Part shown: positions 17,614 through 26,674 of the stretch, in pieces | How positions within the stretch are numbered: the first letter of the stretch is position 1 | How the letters are laid out: each line of letters opens with the position of its first letter | NCBI GenBank assembly: GCA_002839855.1 | Contig: PGYV01000015.1 | Coordinates: 30,882-94,881, forward strand | DNA from: Candidatus Goldiibacteriota bacterium HGW-Goldbacteria-1 | GTDB taxonomy: Bacteria > Oederibacteriota > PGYV01 | Length of the DNA stretch: 64,000 nt | Direction: 5' to 3' | Made by a program: the position numbers and the translations under genes | Notes under the pieces: model-generated | Told to the model about the DNA's origin: nothing | Databases searched by the model: none | The model's input: the letters and a program-made list of their open reading frames with translations, nothing else

Positions 17614-18753
17614 ACACCGTGCCTTGACTCATGACATTGTAAGAATAAATGCCAATAAAATATAGGGTTTCTCGTATTTGTGAGTGGTTTTGCATATTTT
17701 GTTTCAAAACATAGAGGGGAAAACAAATTATGAGCAGACAGTTACGTATTATATTTCCTGGAGCTGTATACCATATAGGTGCCAGGGGATATGAAAGAAG
17801 TTTTATTTTTAAGGACGACAAAGAAAAGCAGCACTTTCTGGATATCTTGACCCGCGCATCAAAAAAATATGATTTTACAATTCACGCATACGCAATTATG
17901 GGCAACCATTATCACATCCTTGCGGAAACAAGCAGCCCTAATTTGTCGCAGGTAATGCACTATATTAACATGAGGTATGGCAAATATTATAATATCAGGC
18001 ATAAGAGAAAAGGATATGTATTTGAAAGAAGGTATAGTGCGTTTGTAATTCAAAAGGGAGAGGCTGTAAAAAGGCAGGTTCAATATATACATATGAACCC
18101 GATTCGCGCGAAAATAGAAAGCATTCTTGGCACGTATAAATGGACAAGCCACAACAGGTACGTTGGGATGGACAAGGAAAGCCCGGCAAAGTGTGATTAT
18201 GTTCTTTCTCTTTTTGGCGAAGATACAAAAACCGCCACAGCGGCTTATGAAGAATATATGTGTAAATCTAAGGTTCTAAATAAGGTGCGGGTTGAAACGG
18301 GTATGTATGGGGTAGGTATAATAGGCGATAAAAGTTTTGTGAAGAATGTAAAACTTTTGTTTGTCAATAAGAAGCTGTCTGAAGAAATAAACACAAGAAG
18401 CGAAATAAAAAAGATATTCGATTACAAAGAAATAATAAGGGCAGTTTGTGAATTCTATCAAATAACAGAGGTCTTATTGACGGCTAAAAAAGGGGCTTGG
18501 AACGTGTATAAAAAAGTCCTTATATATTTGCTGTCAGCAGATGGAGGATTAAGCGGAGCGGAAATAGGCCGGATGCTTGAAATACATCAAAGTTCAGTAT
18601 CGAAAGCAATATCAAGAATGGAGAAACAAATAAAGGCAATAAAGTGGAAAGCCGAGGAAATAGATAAAATACGTATTAAATACACGGTTTTAAAAGAAAT
18701 GCTAATAAAATAAGGTGAAATTTGTCATAATGTCATGAGTCAAGGCACGGTGT
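17614..18753 (+). mobile_element. Y1-transposase element bounded by perfect 25-bp inverted repeats
   Basis: The left end at 17614-17638 (begins ACACCGTGCCTTGACTCATG) is an exact reverse complement of 18729-18753. Both arms match over all 25 bases and stop matching directly outside. Between them lie a 91-base leader, one transposase gene and a 15-base tail. The flanks are A-rich (AAAAAAAGTAAA and TAAAAAAGAAAAA) without a clear target duplication. The unit truncates the gene at 17367. Confidence 0.88.
17730..18713 (+). CDS. REP-associated tyrosine transposase (Y1_Tnp, RAYT-like)
   Basis: 327 residues. The first ~180 form a Y1 HUH nuclease domain: GAVYHIGARGYERSFIF, then GNHYHILAE with the HUH pair near residue 59, and the helix YIHMNPIRAKI with its Tyr near 118-120. 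The C-terminal ~130 residues include a helix-turn-helix like the DnaA/sigma type (GGLSGAEIGRMLEIHQSSVSK), found in the longer members of the family. It should nick single-stranded hairpins at its element ends or at REP sequences. It sits inside the 25-bp inverted repeats and is probably intact. Confidence 0.88.
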   Translation: MSRQLRIIFPGAVYHIGARGYERSFIFKDDKEKQHFLDILTRASKKYDFTIHAYAIMGNHYHILAETSSPNLSQVMHYINMRYGKYYNIRHKRKGYVFERRYSAFVIQKGEAVKRQVQYIHMNPIRAKIESILGTYKWTSHNRYVGMDKESPAKCDYVLSLFGEDTKTATAAYEEYMCKSKVLNKVRVETGMYGVGIIGDKSFVKNVKLLFVNKKLSEEINTRSEIKKIFDYKEIIRAVCEFYQITEVLLTAKKGAWNVYKKVLIYLLSADGGLSGAEIGRMLEIHQSSVSKAISRMEKQIKAIKWKAEEIDKIRIKYTVLKEMLIK

Positions 18754-18825
18754 TAAAAAAGAAAAAGAAGAAGAACCGCTAATTATAATTAATTCCAGCA
18801 TATATATCACCCACAGGGAGAAATT

Positions 18826-19407
18826 ATGAAAGAATATTTCAGGCAAAATGTTGATGAAATTCGCGATGTTCAGGAAAAAAGTTTTGAAGCCCACAAGGAT
18901 ACCACCCTCCCAAAAATAGCTGACGCGATGCACAGCTGCCTGGCTGCAGGGAACAAGATAATGATATGCGGCAATGGGGGGTCGGCTTCTGATGCAATGC
19001 ACATAGCGGCGGAATTTGTTGTGCGTTTAAAGGAAAACAGGCGTGCTTATCCCGCCATGGCATTATCAAATGACCCTGTGATTATAACCGCCTGCGGCAA
19101 TGATTTGGGATATGAAATGATATTCGCGCGCCAGGTAGAGGCTTTTGGAAAAAAAGGCGACGTGCTTATAGCGCTTTCCACATCGGGCAATTCCCCCAAC
19201 GTTATAAAAGCGATAGAAGAATCCAAAAAACAGGGTGTTATAGTAATTGGTGTTACAGGCGAAGGCGGCGGGAAAATGGTATCTATGTGCGACGTACTGC
19301 TGGATATAAAATCAAAAAGCAGCGCCCGCATTCAGGAAACATACATGACCTTTCTTCATACCTTATGTTTCATCACCGAAAAAAGGCTGGCCGGCGAAAA
19401 AATATGA
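18826..19407 (+). CDS. gmhA: sedoheptulose 7-phosphate isomerase
   Basis: 193 residues with a single SIS domain. GNGGSASDAMHIAAEFV near 46-62 is the phospho-sugar loop of GmhA, and LSTSGNSPNV near 118 is the second. It turns sedoheptulose 7-phosphate into D-glycero-D-manno-heptose 7-phosphate, the first step of the ADP-heptose route, as a homotetramer. AGGGAG is upstream. It overlaps the second hldA by four bases. A DiaA-like DnaA partner has the same fold, but the heptose genes next to it decide the call. Confidence 0.92.
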   Translation: MKEYFRQNVDEIRDVQEKSFEAHKDTTLPKIADAMHSCLAAGNKIMICGNGGSASDAMHIAAEFVVRLKENRRAYPAMALSNDPVIITACGNDLGYEMIFARQVEAFGKKGDVLIALSTSGNSPNVIKAIEESKKQGVIVIGVTGEGGGKMVSMCDVLLDIKSKSSARIQETYMTFLHTLCFITEKRLAGEKI

Positions 19408-20387
19408 AAAACATAAAAATATCATCACTTAAAAAGATAGTAGGCAGGTTTAAGGGGAAAAAGATACTTGTAGTGGGCGATCTTATGATAGATGAATATA
19501 TCTGGGGGAATGTCTCCAGAATATCTCCGGAAGCGCCTATCCCGGTGGTGGAAGTATCGCGCGAAGAATCAAAACCCGGCGGCGCGGCCAACGTAATAAT
19601 TAACCTTATCGCTATGGGCGCCAAAGTATATTGCGCCGGCGTGGTGGGCGCGGATGCCAATGCCCACAAACTTGAAAAATATTTCAGGGACCATAAAGTA
19701 AATTATACCGCACTTATTGAAGACACAAAAAGGCCTACCACAATAAAGACCAGAGTTATCGCGCATAACCAGCAGGTGGTAAGGATTGATAAAGAAAAAA
19801 AACTTGCCATCAGTTCCGCTATAAGGGAAAAGATGCTTACAAAACTTAAGCCTGTCATAAAAGAAATGGACGGCATAATACTTTCTGATTACAACAAGGG
19901 AATGATGACAAAAGAAATAGTGGACGGCGTAATGAAGGCAGCTGCGGGTAAAATAGTGGCGGTTGACCCCAAACCCCAGAATATGGCCCTTTTTAAAAAT
20001 ACCACGCTTATCACGCCTAATAAAAAAGAAGCAGCCGGCGCGACAGGTATTGATATTGAAACAGAAAAAGATATTCTTACCGCGGGCAGTAAATTAAAAA
20101 AAGAGCTTGCTATAAAAGCGGTGCTTATTACACGCGGCGAAGACGGCATGTCCCTTTTTGAAGACAGCGGTATTTCGCACGTACCCACTGTTGCCCGTGA
20201 AGTGTTTGATGTGACAGGCGCCGGGGATACGGTTATATCGGTTGCCACGCTTGCGCTGTGCGCGGGCGCGGATTTTAAAGAAGCGGCGGTTTTGTCAAAC
20301 GTAGCGGCAGGAATATCGGTTGCCGAAGTGGGCGTTTACGCGGTTACGGCAAAAGAATTAATTAATGAACTTAAGGACAAATGTTAA
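19404..20387 (+). CDS. hldA: heptose 7-phosphate kinase (RfaE domain I), second paralogue
   Basis: 327 residues from the ATG at 19404, which overlaps the gmhA stop; longer in-frame starts would run into gmhA. It has the HldA signatures KILVVGDLMIDEYIWGNV, the canonical sugar motif PGGAANV and catalytic GAGD at 272-275. This copy is closer to standard HldA than the one at 11404 and directly follows gmhA, so it is the likelier housekeeping heptose kinase. It is followed after 70 bases by its adenylyltransferase partner. Confidence 0.9.
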   Translation: MKNIKISSLKKIVGRFKGKKILVVGDLMIDEYIWGNVSRISPEAPIPVVEVSREESKPGGAANVIINLIAMGAKVYCAGVVGADANAHKLEKYFRDHKVNYTALIEDTKRPTTIKTRVIAHNQQVVRIDKEKKLAISSAIREKMLTKLKPVIKEMDGIILSDYNKGMMTKEIVDGVMKAAAGKIVAVDPKPQNMALFKNTTLITPNKKEAAGATGIDIETEKDILTAGSKLKKELAIKAVLITRGEDGMSLFEDSGISHVPTVAREVFDVTGAGDTVISVATLALCAGADFKEAAVLSNVAAGISVAEVGVYAVTAKELINELKDKC

Positions 20388-20457
20388 TATAAATATAAGG
20401 CGAAGCGGAAAAGTTATATAAAGTTCTGCCGTTATTGTCTGTTACTTTAGGAGCCCC

Positions 20458-20949
20458 ATGAACAAGGTGATTTTCAGCAGAAAAAAACTTATAGAAGAAG
20501 TTAAAAAAATAAAAAAATCCGGTAAAAAAGTGGTCTTTACAAACGGATGTTATGACCTGCTTCATGTGGGGCATATAAGGCTTCTTCAGAGCGCAGGAAA
20601 AAAAGGCGATGTATTAATTGTCGCCATTAACAGCGATGCTTCTGTCAGGCGTATAAAGGGTGAAAAAAGGCCACTGATAAATCAGAAAGAACGCGCCGAA
20701 ACCCTGTCCGGCCTTGAATGTATTGATATCGTAACTGTGTTTAATGAAGACGACCCTTTTAATATAATAAAAGACATATTGCCGGACATACTTGTAAAAG
20801 GCGGCGACTGGCCGCTGAATAAAATAATAGGCAGTGATATAGTGATAAAAAACGGCGGCAAAGTGATGAACATAAAATATCAGGCGGGCAAATCCACCAC
20901 TAACCTTGTAGGCAAAGTAGTAAGCGCGTATGGGACAAAACCGCTGTAA
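20458..20949 (+). CDS. hldC: heptose 1-phosphate adenylyltransferase (RfaE domain II), second paralogue
   Basis: 163 residues, with GCYDLLHVGHIRLL carrying HxGH near residue 39 and STTNLV near the C-terminus. VKGGDWPLNKIIG near 117 is usual in the RfaE2 family. It completes ADP-heptose synthesis with the kinase just upstream. AGGAG precedes the ATG. It is clearly homologous to the copy at 12380 but diverged throughout. Confidence 0.9.
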   Translation: MNKVIFSRKKLIEEVKKIKKSGKKVVFTNGCYDLLHVGHIRLLQSAGKKGDVLIVAINSDASVRRIKGEKRPLINQKERAETLSGLECIDIVTVFNEDDPFNIIKDILPDILVKGGDWPLNKIIGSDIVIKNGGKVMNIKYQAGKSTTNLVGKVVSAYGTKPL

Positions 20950-20964
20950 AATTTAAGGAGTCAT

Positions 20965-21693
20965 ATGAATATTATAGGAATAATTCCGGCAAGGTTAAAG
21001 TCGTCCCGCCTTCCCGAAAAAATGTTAAAAAAGATAAAAGGCAAAACTCTTATAGAATATGTTTATGAAAACGCGAAAAAAGCAAAATCGCTTAAAAAGC
21101 TGTACGTGGCTACGGACAGCGTAAAGATAAAAGAGGCAGTGGAGAGGTCAGGAGGGCTGGTTATTATGACTTCTTCCAAATGCAAGTCAGGTACGGAACG
21201 CATACAGGAAGCGTTAAAAACGGTTAAAGCGAACATAAATGACATTGTTGTCAATATACAGGGGGATGAACCCCTGCTGGAGCCGAAACTTATAGATGCC
21301 GCTGTACAAGTGCTTGTCAATGACGACAGGTATGACTGTGCCACTATTGCATCGCAGATAACGGATTCTTCGCATATAAAGGACCCGTCGTGCGTGAAGG
21401 TGGTAACGGACATGGACGGCGGCGCGTTATATTTTTCGCGCGCGGTTATCCCGTTTTCCAGGGACGGCAAAAAGGTTCCTGTGTTTAAACACATAGGCCT
21501 TTATGCCTACAGGAAAATGGTGCTTGACCGGTGGAACAGCATGAAGAGCTGCTACGAATCAGTGGAGAAGCTGGAGCAGTTAAGAATGCTGGAAAACGGA
21601 ATGAAGATAAAAGTCATAAAGGCAAAAAGCAGGAGCGTAGGAATAGATACACCCAAAGATTTCGCGAACTTTAAAAAAATAATAACAGGATAA
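20965..21693 (+). CDS. kdsB: 3-deoxy-manno-octulosonate cytidylyltransferase (CMP-KDO synthetase)
   Basis: 242 residues, the usual KdsB length. The N-terminal nucleotide loop [16 protein letters not shown] is diagnostic, followed by ATDS, GTERI and [12 protein letters not shown], where Asp binds the catalytic Mg. It activates KDO with CTP for addition to lipid A. CTP synthase lies immediately downstream and KDO-8-phosphate synthase two genes further, so sugar and nucleotide supply are grouped. AAGGAG is upstream. Confidence 0.95.
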   Translation: MNIIGIIPARLKSSRLPEKMLKKIKGKTLIEYVYENAKKAKSLKKLYVATDSVKIKEAVERSGGLVIMTSSKCKSGTERIQEALKTVKANINDIVVNIQGDEPLLEPKLIDAAVQVLVNDDRYDCATIASQITDSSHIKDPSCVKVVTDMDGGALYFSRAVIPFSRDGKKVPVFKHIGLYAYRKMVLDRWNSMKSCYESVEKLEQLRMLENGMKIKVIKAKSRSVGIDTPKDFANFKKIITG

Positions 21694-21697
21694 AAAA

Positions 21698-23329
21698 ATG
21701 TCAAAATATATATTTGTAACGGGAGGCGTTGTATCGTCTCTGGGCAAGGGAATAGCGGCATCTTCCATAGGCGCCCTGCTTGAAAGCAGGGGCTTAAGGA
21801 TTGCAATGCAGAAATTTGACCCATATATAAATGTGGACCCGGGCACAATGAGCCCTTTTCAGCACGGCGAAGTATATGTCCTTGATGATGGGGCGGAAAC
21901 CGACCTTGACCTTGGCCATTATGAAAGGTTTACATCGGCCTCTTTTTCGGCGCTTAATAATGTAACCACAGGCAAAATTTATCAGTCAATAATTGAAAAA
22001 GAAAGAAAAGGCGATTACCTGGGCAAGACAGTACAGGTGGTGCCGCACGTTACCAATGAAATAAAGAACAGGATAAAAATGGCCGCGCGTAAGGATATAG
22101 ATGTGGTGATAGTTGAAATTGGCGGCACAGTGGGCGACATTGAAAGCCTGCCGTTTCTGGAAGCTATAAGGCAGATGCAGATTGACGAAGGCCGCGACAA
22201 CGTGCTTTTTGCGCACCTGACGCTTGTTCCTTATATAAGGGCTGCCGGTGAAATTAAGACAAAACCCACGCAACACAGCGTAAGCGCCATGAGGTCAATT
22301 GGAATACAGCCGGGAATCCTGCTGTGCAGAAGCGAAAAGAAAATATCAAAAGGCGAAAGGGATAAAATAGCCCTGTTCTGCAACGTGGAAGAAAATGCCG
22401 TGATTCAGGCGCTGGATGTAAGCACCATATATGAAGTGCCAAGGATGTATCTTAATCAGAAGCTTGATGATATAATTTTAGAGAAACTTAAGATAAAAAA
22501 AGCGCGTAAAGCCGACCTGAAAAAATGGGACGCGATAGTCCGCAGGATAAAAAAACCGGCGCTGGAAACTGAAATTGCGGTTGTGGGAAAATACCTGGAA
22601 GTTCAGGACGCCTACAAATCAATTAAGGAAGCCATTCTGCACGGCGGTATTGCCAATAACTGCAGGGTAAATATTAAATGGGTGGATTCTGAAACAATAG
22701 AAAAAGCGCCCGCGGCAGCAAAAGCGTTAAAAGGCGTATCCGGCATACTTGTACCGGGCGGTTTTGGCAACAGGGGAATTGAAGGCAAGATTAACGCGAT
22801 TAAGTACGCAAGGGAAAATAAAGTGCCGTTTTTTGGAATATGCCTTGGAATGCAGATGGCAGTCACGGAATTCGCGCGCAATGTATTAAAGTTAAAAGGC
22901 GCCAATTCCACTGAATTTGACAGGGAAACTCCGTATCCTATAATCTCGCTTTTAGAAGAACAGAAGTGCGTAAAGGATATGGGCGGCACGATGAGATTAG
23001 GTTCATACCCGTGCAGGTTAAAGCCGGGTTCCAGAATTTATTCGGCGTATAAAGAAAAAGTGATATTTGAAAGACACAGGCACAGGTATGAATTTAACAG
23101 CATATTCAAAGAACGTATGGAAGAAAAGGGAATGACGGTTTCGGGATTATCTCCTGACGGGCTTTTAGCGGAAGCGGTTGAAATAAAAAACCATCCGTGG
23201 TTTGTGGCTGTACAGTATCATCCGGAATTTAAGTCCAAACCTGTATCGCCGCACCCTCTTTTTAACGGGTTCGTAAAAGCGTCCGTGGCAAAAAATAAAT
23301 TTAAAAAGGCAAAAGAAATAAAGGGGTGA
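21698..23329 (+). CDS. pyrG: CTP synthase
   Basis: 543 residues with both domains. The N-terminal amidoligase ([17 protein letters not shown], Mg/ATP loop) covers about 1-265. A class I glutamine amidotransferase domain follows, with nucleophile Cys in [10 protein letters not shown] (near 384) and the His/Glu pair in [10 protein letters not shown] near 513. It makes CTP from UTP, ATP and glutamine. The gene lies between kdsB and kdsA, an order found in many Gram-negative bacteria. Confidence 0.97.
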   Translation: MSKYIFVTGGVVSSLGKGIAASSIGALLESRGLRIAMQKFDPYINVDPGTMSPFQHGEVYVLDDGAETDLDLGHYERFTSASFSALNNVTTGKIYQSIIEKERKGDYLGKTVQVVPHVTNEIKNRIKMAARKDIDVVIVEIGGTVGDIESLPFLEAIRQMQIDEGRDNVLFAHLTLVPYIRAAGEIKTKPTQHSVSAMRSIGIQPGILLCRSEKKISKGERDKIALFCNVEENAVIQALDVSTIYEVPRMYLNQKLDDIILEKLKIKKARKADLKKWDAIVRRIKKPALETEIAVVGKYLEVQDAYKSIKEAILHGGIANNCRVNIKWVDSETIEKAPAAAKALKGVSGILVPGGFGNRGIEGKINAIKYARENKVPFFGICLGMQMAVTEFARNVLKLKGANSTEFDRETPYPIISLLEEQKCVKDMGGTMRLGSYPCRLKPGSRIYSAYKEKVIFERHRHRYEFNSIFKERMEEKGMTVSGLSPDGLLAEAVEIKNHPWFVAVQYHPEFKSKPVSPHPLFNGFVKASVAKNKFKKAKEIKG

Positions 23330-23332
23330 AGA

Positions 23333-23566
23333 ATGGAAGAAAAGAAACCGGAACCGGTTAACAAGCAGGCGTTAGAGGCGGATATGCTGAAAATAATGCA
23401 GATGCACGACAAGTCCGCCCAGGAAAAGTATAACGCGATACAGGACCTTGCAAGAAAATACAATATGCCGCTTGAAAAGCTTTTAAAAAACATAATAACG
23501 GACTGGTGCAATGAAGACAAAGAAAAAAAGTTCAGCCAAAAAGGTAAGTTTAAAAAAATTCTTTGA
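23333..23566 (+). CDS. small conserved-looking protein of unknown function
   Basis: 77 residues, acidic in the N-terminal third and basic at the end, predicted largely helical (QALEADMLKIMQMHDKSAQE), without a signal peptide or membrane segment. It begins three bases after pyrG with GGGGTGAAG in front of the ATG. Its last 56 bases overlap the start of kdsA in another frame. I do not recognise a family. The tight placement between pyrG and kdsA supports translation. Confidence 0.55.
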   Translation: MEEKKPEPVNKQALEADMLKIMQMHDKSAQEKYNAIQDLARKYNMPLEKLLKNIITDWCNEDKEKKFSQKGKFKKIL

Positions 23567-24353
23567 ACTGTCGCAGGAAGACTTTTTCTTTATAGGCGGG
23601 CCGTGCGTAATTGAAAATGAAGACATGGCTTTTAAAACCGCGTCCGCGCTTAAAGAAATCTGTTACAGTTTAAACATCCCTTTTATTTTTAAAGCGTCAT
23701 ATGACAAAGCCAACAGGACTTCGGCTTCGGCATTCAGGGGCGTGGGCATGGCAAAAGGGTTAAGGATACTTGGAAACATAAAAAAGAAGCTGTCAATTCC
23801 CGTCTTAACAGACGTGCATTCCCCGGAAGAAGCAATAGAGGCGGCAAAAGTGGTTGATGTGCTTCAGATACCCGCTTTTCTTTGCAGGCAGACAGACCTT
23901 TTAAATGCCGCGGCGGAAACGGGCATTCCGGTTAATATAAAGAAAGGGCAGTTTTTATCGCCTTATGAAGCGGAAAATATGGTCAACAAAGTCCTCGCTA
24001 AGGGCAATAAGAACATAATGCTTACTGAAAGAGGGTTTTCTTTCGGGTACAATAACCTTGTGGTGGATATGAAATCCATTGCCATAATGAAAAAACTTGG
24101 GTATCCTGTTATAATTGATGCAACGCATTCGGTTCAGCGGCCGGGCGGGGCGGGCACAAGCAGCGGCGGCGACGGCGAGTTTGTGGAAACAATAGCCAGG
24201 GCATCTGTGGCGGCGGGGGCAAACGGGCTTTTTATGGAAGTGCACCCAAGCCCGGAAAAAGCTTTAAGCGACAAAGCCACGCAGTATCCGCTTAAATCTG
24301 TTAAAAAGTTTCTTGAGGAATTAAAAAATATATTTGAGACGGTGAAAAGATGA
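23511..24353 (+). CDS. kdsA: 3-deoxy-8-phosphooctulonate synthase (KDO-8-phosphate synthase), metal-dependent type
   Basis: 280 residues. IGGPCVIE places Cys32 at the position that binds metal in class II enzymes such as that of Aquifex; the metal-free enzymes have Asn there. Other expected motifs are FKASYDKANRTS, LTDVHSPEEA and DATHSVQRPGG. It condenses phosphoenolpyruvate with arabinose 5-phosphate to KDO-8-phosphate. The first ~20 residues are Lys-rich and overlap the small upstream gene; no later ATG keeps the barrel intact. It overlaps the RNase H gene (ATGA). Confidence 0.95.
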   Translation: MKTKKKSSAKKVSLKKFFELSQEDFFFIGGPCVIENEDMAFKTASALKEICYSLNIPFIFKASYDKANRTSASAFRGVGMAKGLRILGNIKKKLSIPVLTDVHSPEEAIEAAKVVDVLQIPAFLCRQTDLLNAAAETGIPVNIKKGQFLSPYEAENMVNKVLAKGNKNIMLTERGFSFGYNNLVVDMKSIAIMKKLGYPVIIDATHSVQRPGGAGTSSGGDGEFVETIARASVAAGANGLFMEVHPSPEKALSDKATQYPLKSVKKFLEELKNIFETVKR

Positions 24354-24763
24354 GTAAATATGTGGGATTTGCGGATGGCGCCAGCAGCGGCAATCCGGGC
24401 GACGCGGGAATAGGCATAGTTATAAAGGAAGACGGAAAGGAAGTATTAAGGGTCTCAAAATCCATAGGGGTGGCCACCAATAACGTGGCTGAATACATGG
24501 CAATAATAAAACTTCTTGAAATGACGGATGACCTGGAAATTGACGAGATAGAAATATTTTCAGACAGCGAACTTGCGGTAAAACAGATTAACGGTGAGTA
24601 TAAAATAAATGACGAAAAACTGAAAGAACTTAACGCTAAAGTGCAGTCATTCAGGAGCATAACAAAATTTACCGTTACGCATGTAGGCCGTGAAAAGAAC
24701 AGCGACGCGGATAAACTTGCCAAAGAGGGAAGTAAAAGAGGGAGCAAGCTGCACAATGTATGA
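24350..24763 (+). CDS. ribonuclease HI-like protein
   Basis: 137 residues with the RNase H fold. Asp9 (FADGASSGNPG), Glu48 (NNVAEYMA) and Asp72 (IFSDSEL) form the Mg site, and Asp119 or Asp121 in HVGREKNSDADKLA the fourth position. It lacks the basic protrusion of E. coli RNase HI, so it belongs to the compact form widespread in Gram-positive and candidate-phylum bacteria. It probably removes RNA from RNA-DNA hybrids. It starts inside the kdsA stop and overlaps the next small gene. Confidence 0.88.
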   Translation: MSKYVGFADGASSGNPGDAGIGIVIKEDGKEVLRVSKSIGVATNNVAEYMAIIKLLEMTDDLEIDEIEIFSDSELAVKQINGEYKINDEKLKELNAKVQSFRSITKFTVTHVGREKNSDADKLAKEGSKRGSKLHNV

Positions 24764-24938
24764 ACTTTTAACCGGCATTTTTTTTACAATATTCGCGCTT
24801 GCGGTTTACGGCATGCTTAAATACGGTTTTAATATTGTATTTGTTTATATAGGGCTGTTTTCACTTCTTATTATCGTATGGGGTATGGCTGCCGTGCTGA
24901 AAGAAAGAAAAGGGAATCAAAAAGATGAGCAGGATTGA
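24756..24938 (+). CDS. small two-helix membrane protein, unknown
   Basis: 60 residues from the ATG at 24756, overlapping the RNase H stop. Two hydrophobic helices (LLTGIFFTIFALAVYGML and IVFVYIGLFSLLIIVWGMA) are followed by a charged tail KERKGNQKDEQD that should stay in the cytoplasm. The end overlaps the tldD start by 14 bases. No family is recognised. Overlap on both sides argues that it is a genuine part of the operon. Confidence 0.55.
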   Translation: MYELLTGIFFTIFALAVYGMLKYGFNIVFVYIGLFSLLIIVWGMAAVLKERKGNQKDEQD

Positions 24939-26286
24939 TAATGAAGCCGTCCGCAAAATGGCGGGGGCGGGTTTTGGTATCTGGGATATTTTCTATGAGA
25001 AGTCCGCTTCATTAAGCATTACCTTTGAAGACAACCGTGTTGATAAAGTACAGTCGGGCCTGGATGAAGGCTTTGGGCTGCGCGGGACAAAAGGCAATAA
25101 AACATTCTATGGCTTTACCAATAATATATCTTCCGTTAAAAATGTCGCTGATACCATTGCCGGTGCGGGAAAAAATTCATGCGCTGATTTTATATTCTCC
25201 GAAATGAAACCTTCTGTTTTTAATCCTGTTAAAATCATGCCGGATACAATTTCCGTGGATGCAAAAACGCTGCTGTTAAAAGAAGTAAATGACATGATAA
25301 GGTCGGGATATAAAGGGATAAGGCAGGTCAACGCCTCTTATCTGGAAAAGATACAGGATGTTGAAATAATAAATAATAACGGGGTCCTTGTAAAAGACAA
25401 ACGTGTTTACACGTCTTTTATAATCTTTGTTATTGCGGCAGGGGAAAACAGAATAGAGACCGCGCACGCTGTCATATCGGGCCATGCGGGGTTTGAAGTG
25501 CTTGATAAAAATACAGTTTTCAGCAGGGCTAAAGATGCCGCGGGGCTTGCGGTATCCATGCTTGATACTGACAGAAAGATAGCGGGACAGATGCCCGTGA
25601 TACTGTCTTCAACAGCCGGCGGCACAATGATACACGAAGCGGTAGGGCATTCGCTGGAAGCCGACCTTGTACAGAAAGATATGTCAGAGTATAAGGGCAG
25701 AATGGGACAGAAGGTAAGTTCGCCCCTTATCACGGTTATTGATGACGCAACCCTTACAAACAAGCGCGGCTCTTTCTCTTTTGATGATGAAGGCACTCCC
25801 GCGCAGAAAACAGTCCTTATAGAAAACGGAATACTAAAAAATTTCATGTATGACAGGGAAACTGCGGCCAAAGACAATACGCAGTCCACGGGCAACGGGC
25901 GCAGGGAATCTTACAGGTTCCGCCCCATTCCAAGGATGCGAAATACAATGATAGCGCCCGGCACCGGCAGCCCGCAAGATTTGATAAATGATACCAAAGA
26001 AGGCATCTTTGTGAAAAGAATGGGCGGGGGGCAGGTAAATACTGTCACCGGCGAGTTTATTTTTGAAGTCAAAGAGGGTTATTTAATAGAAAACGGAAAG
26101 GTAACAGTGCCTGTCAGAAATGCCACGTTAATGGGCAAAGGCGCGGATGTTATAAATTCAATTGATGCTGTCTGTAATGATATAGGGTTTGATGTGGGCA
26201 CCTGCGGGAAAGACGGGCAGGGAGTTCCGGTTTCAGACGCCCAGCCAACACTGCGTATTCCACAGCTGCTGGTGGGGAGTAAGTAG
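24925..26286 (+). CDS. tldD: TldD/PmbA-family metallopeptidase
   Basis: 453 residues. The zinc motif HEAVGH occupies 237-242, within GGTMIHEAVGHSLEAD, which is the TldD rather than the PmbA signature (PmbA lacks the histidines). Typical later motifs are GTPAQKTVLIENG and a C-terminal GGGQVNTVTGEF. TldD normally works as a heterodimer with TldE/PmbA on peptides such as microcins. No tldE is in this window. The gene ends the envelope block and is followed by a large repeat. Confidence 0.92.
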   Translation: MSRIDNEAVRKMAGAGFGIWDIFYEKSASLSITFEDNRVDKVQSGLDEGFGLRGTKGNKTFYGFTNNISSVKNVADTIAGAGKNSCADFIFSEMKPSVFNPVKIMPDTISVDAKTLLLKEVNDMIRSGYKGIRQVNASYLEKIQDVEIINNNGVLVKDKRVYTSFIIFVIAAGENRIETAHAVISGHAGFEVLDKNTVFSRAKDAAGLAVSMLDTDRKIAGQMPVILSSTAGGTMIHEAVGHSLEADLVQKDMSEYKGRMGQKVSSPLITVIDDATLTNKRGSFSFDDEGTPAQKTVLIENGILKNFMYDRETAAKDNTQSTGNGRRESYRFRPIPRMRNTMIAPGTGSPQDLINDTKEGIFVKRMGGGQVNTVTGEFIFEVKEGYLIENGKVTVPVRNATLMGKGADVINSIDAVCNDIGFDVGTCGKDGQGVPVSDAQPTLRIPQLLVGSK

Positions 26287-26289
26287 TAC

Positions 26290-26560
26290 TGGTAGAGGCT
26301 TGGATGCTTGGAAGGTTGGATGCTTGGAAGGTCGGTTTGGTAGTGGTAGACGCGGGTCTTTAGCCCGCGGTAGTTGATCAAAATGAAAGCAAGTTAAGCT
26401 ATAAGCAGTTAAGCAATTAAGCATAAGCAATTAAGCATAAGCGATGCATAGACATTTCTCCGCTATAGCTTAATTGCTTAATGCGCTTATGCTTAGTGAT
26501 CTTCTGCTTAGCGGTCTTCCGCTATAGCTTAATTGCTTAATATGCTTATGCTTAGTTTTA
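26290..26560. repeat. composite intergenic repeat (copy 2) with REP hairpin
   Basis: Same order of parts as at 10519-10815: TTGGATGCTTGGAAGG-type 8-mers, a GTAG hairpin at 26346-26373, then AAATGAAAGCAAGTTAAGC and several GCTATAAGCAGTTAAGC and CGCTATAGCTTAATTGC units. No genuine reading frame is present. The rest of the gap to 26674 holds the leader of the next operon; I see no clear promoter in it. Confidence 0.85.
26346..26373 (+). repeat. GTAG-type REP hairpin
   Basis: GTAG, stem CGCGGG, loop TCTTTAG, CCCGCG, then GTAG in place of GCAG. It differs from the copy at 10574 at one position within the 28 bases. Confidence 0.8.
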
Positions 26561-26674
26561 CTGTAATCATTTCCCCCCTATTTTACGTCAAATAATACAG
26601 GCAAAGATTAAAAGTGGACATCATAATTTTGGTATGTTACATTATTAATGCTTTTAAAAACACGGAGGAAACTG

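Noticed and set aside
26612-26640. Promoter TGGACA with TATGTT ahead of the TRAP operon
   Set aside because: The spacer is only about 12 bases, too short for a sigma-70 promoter.
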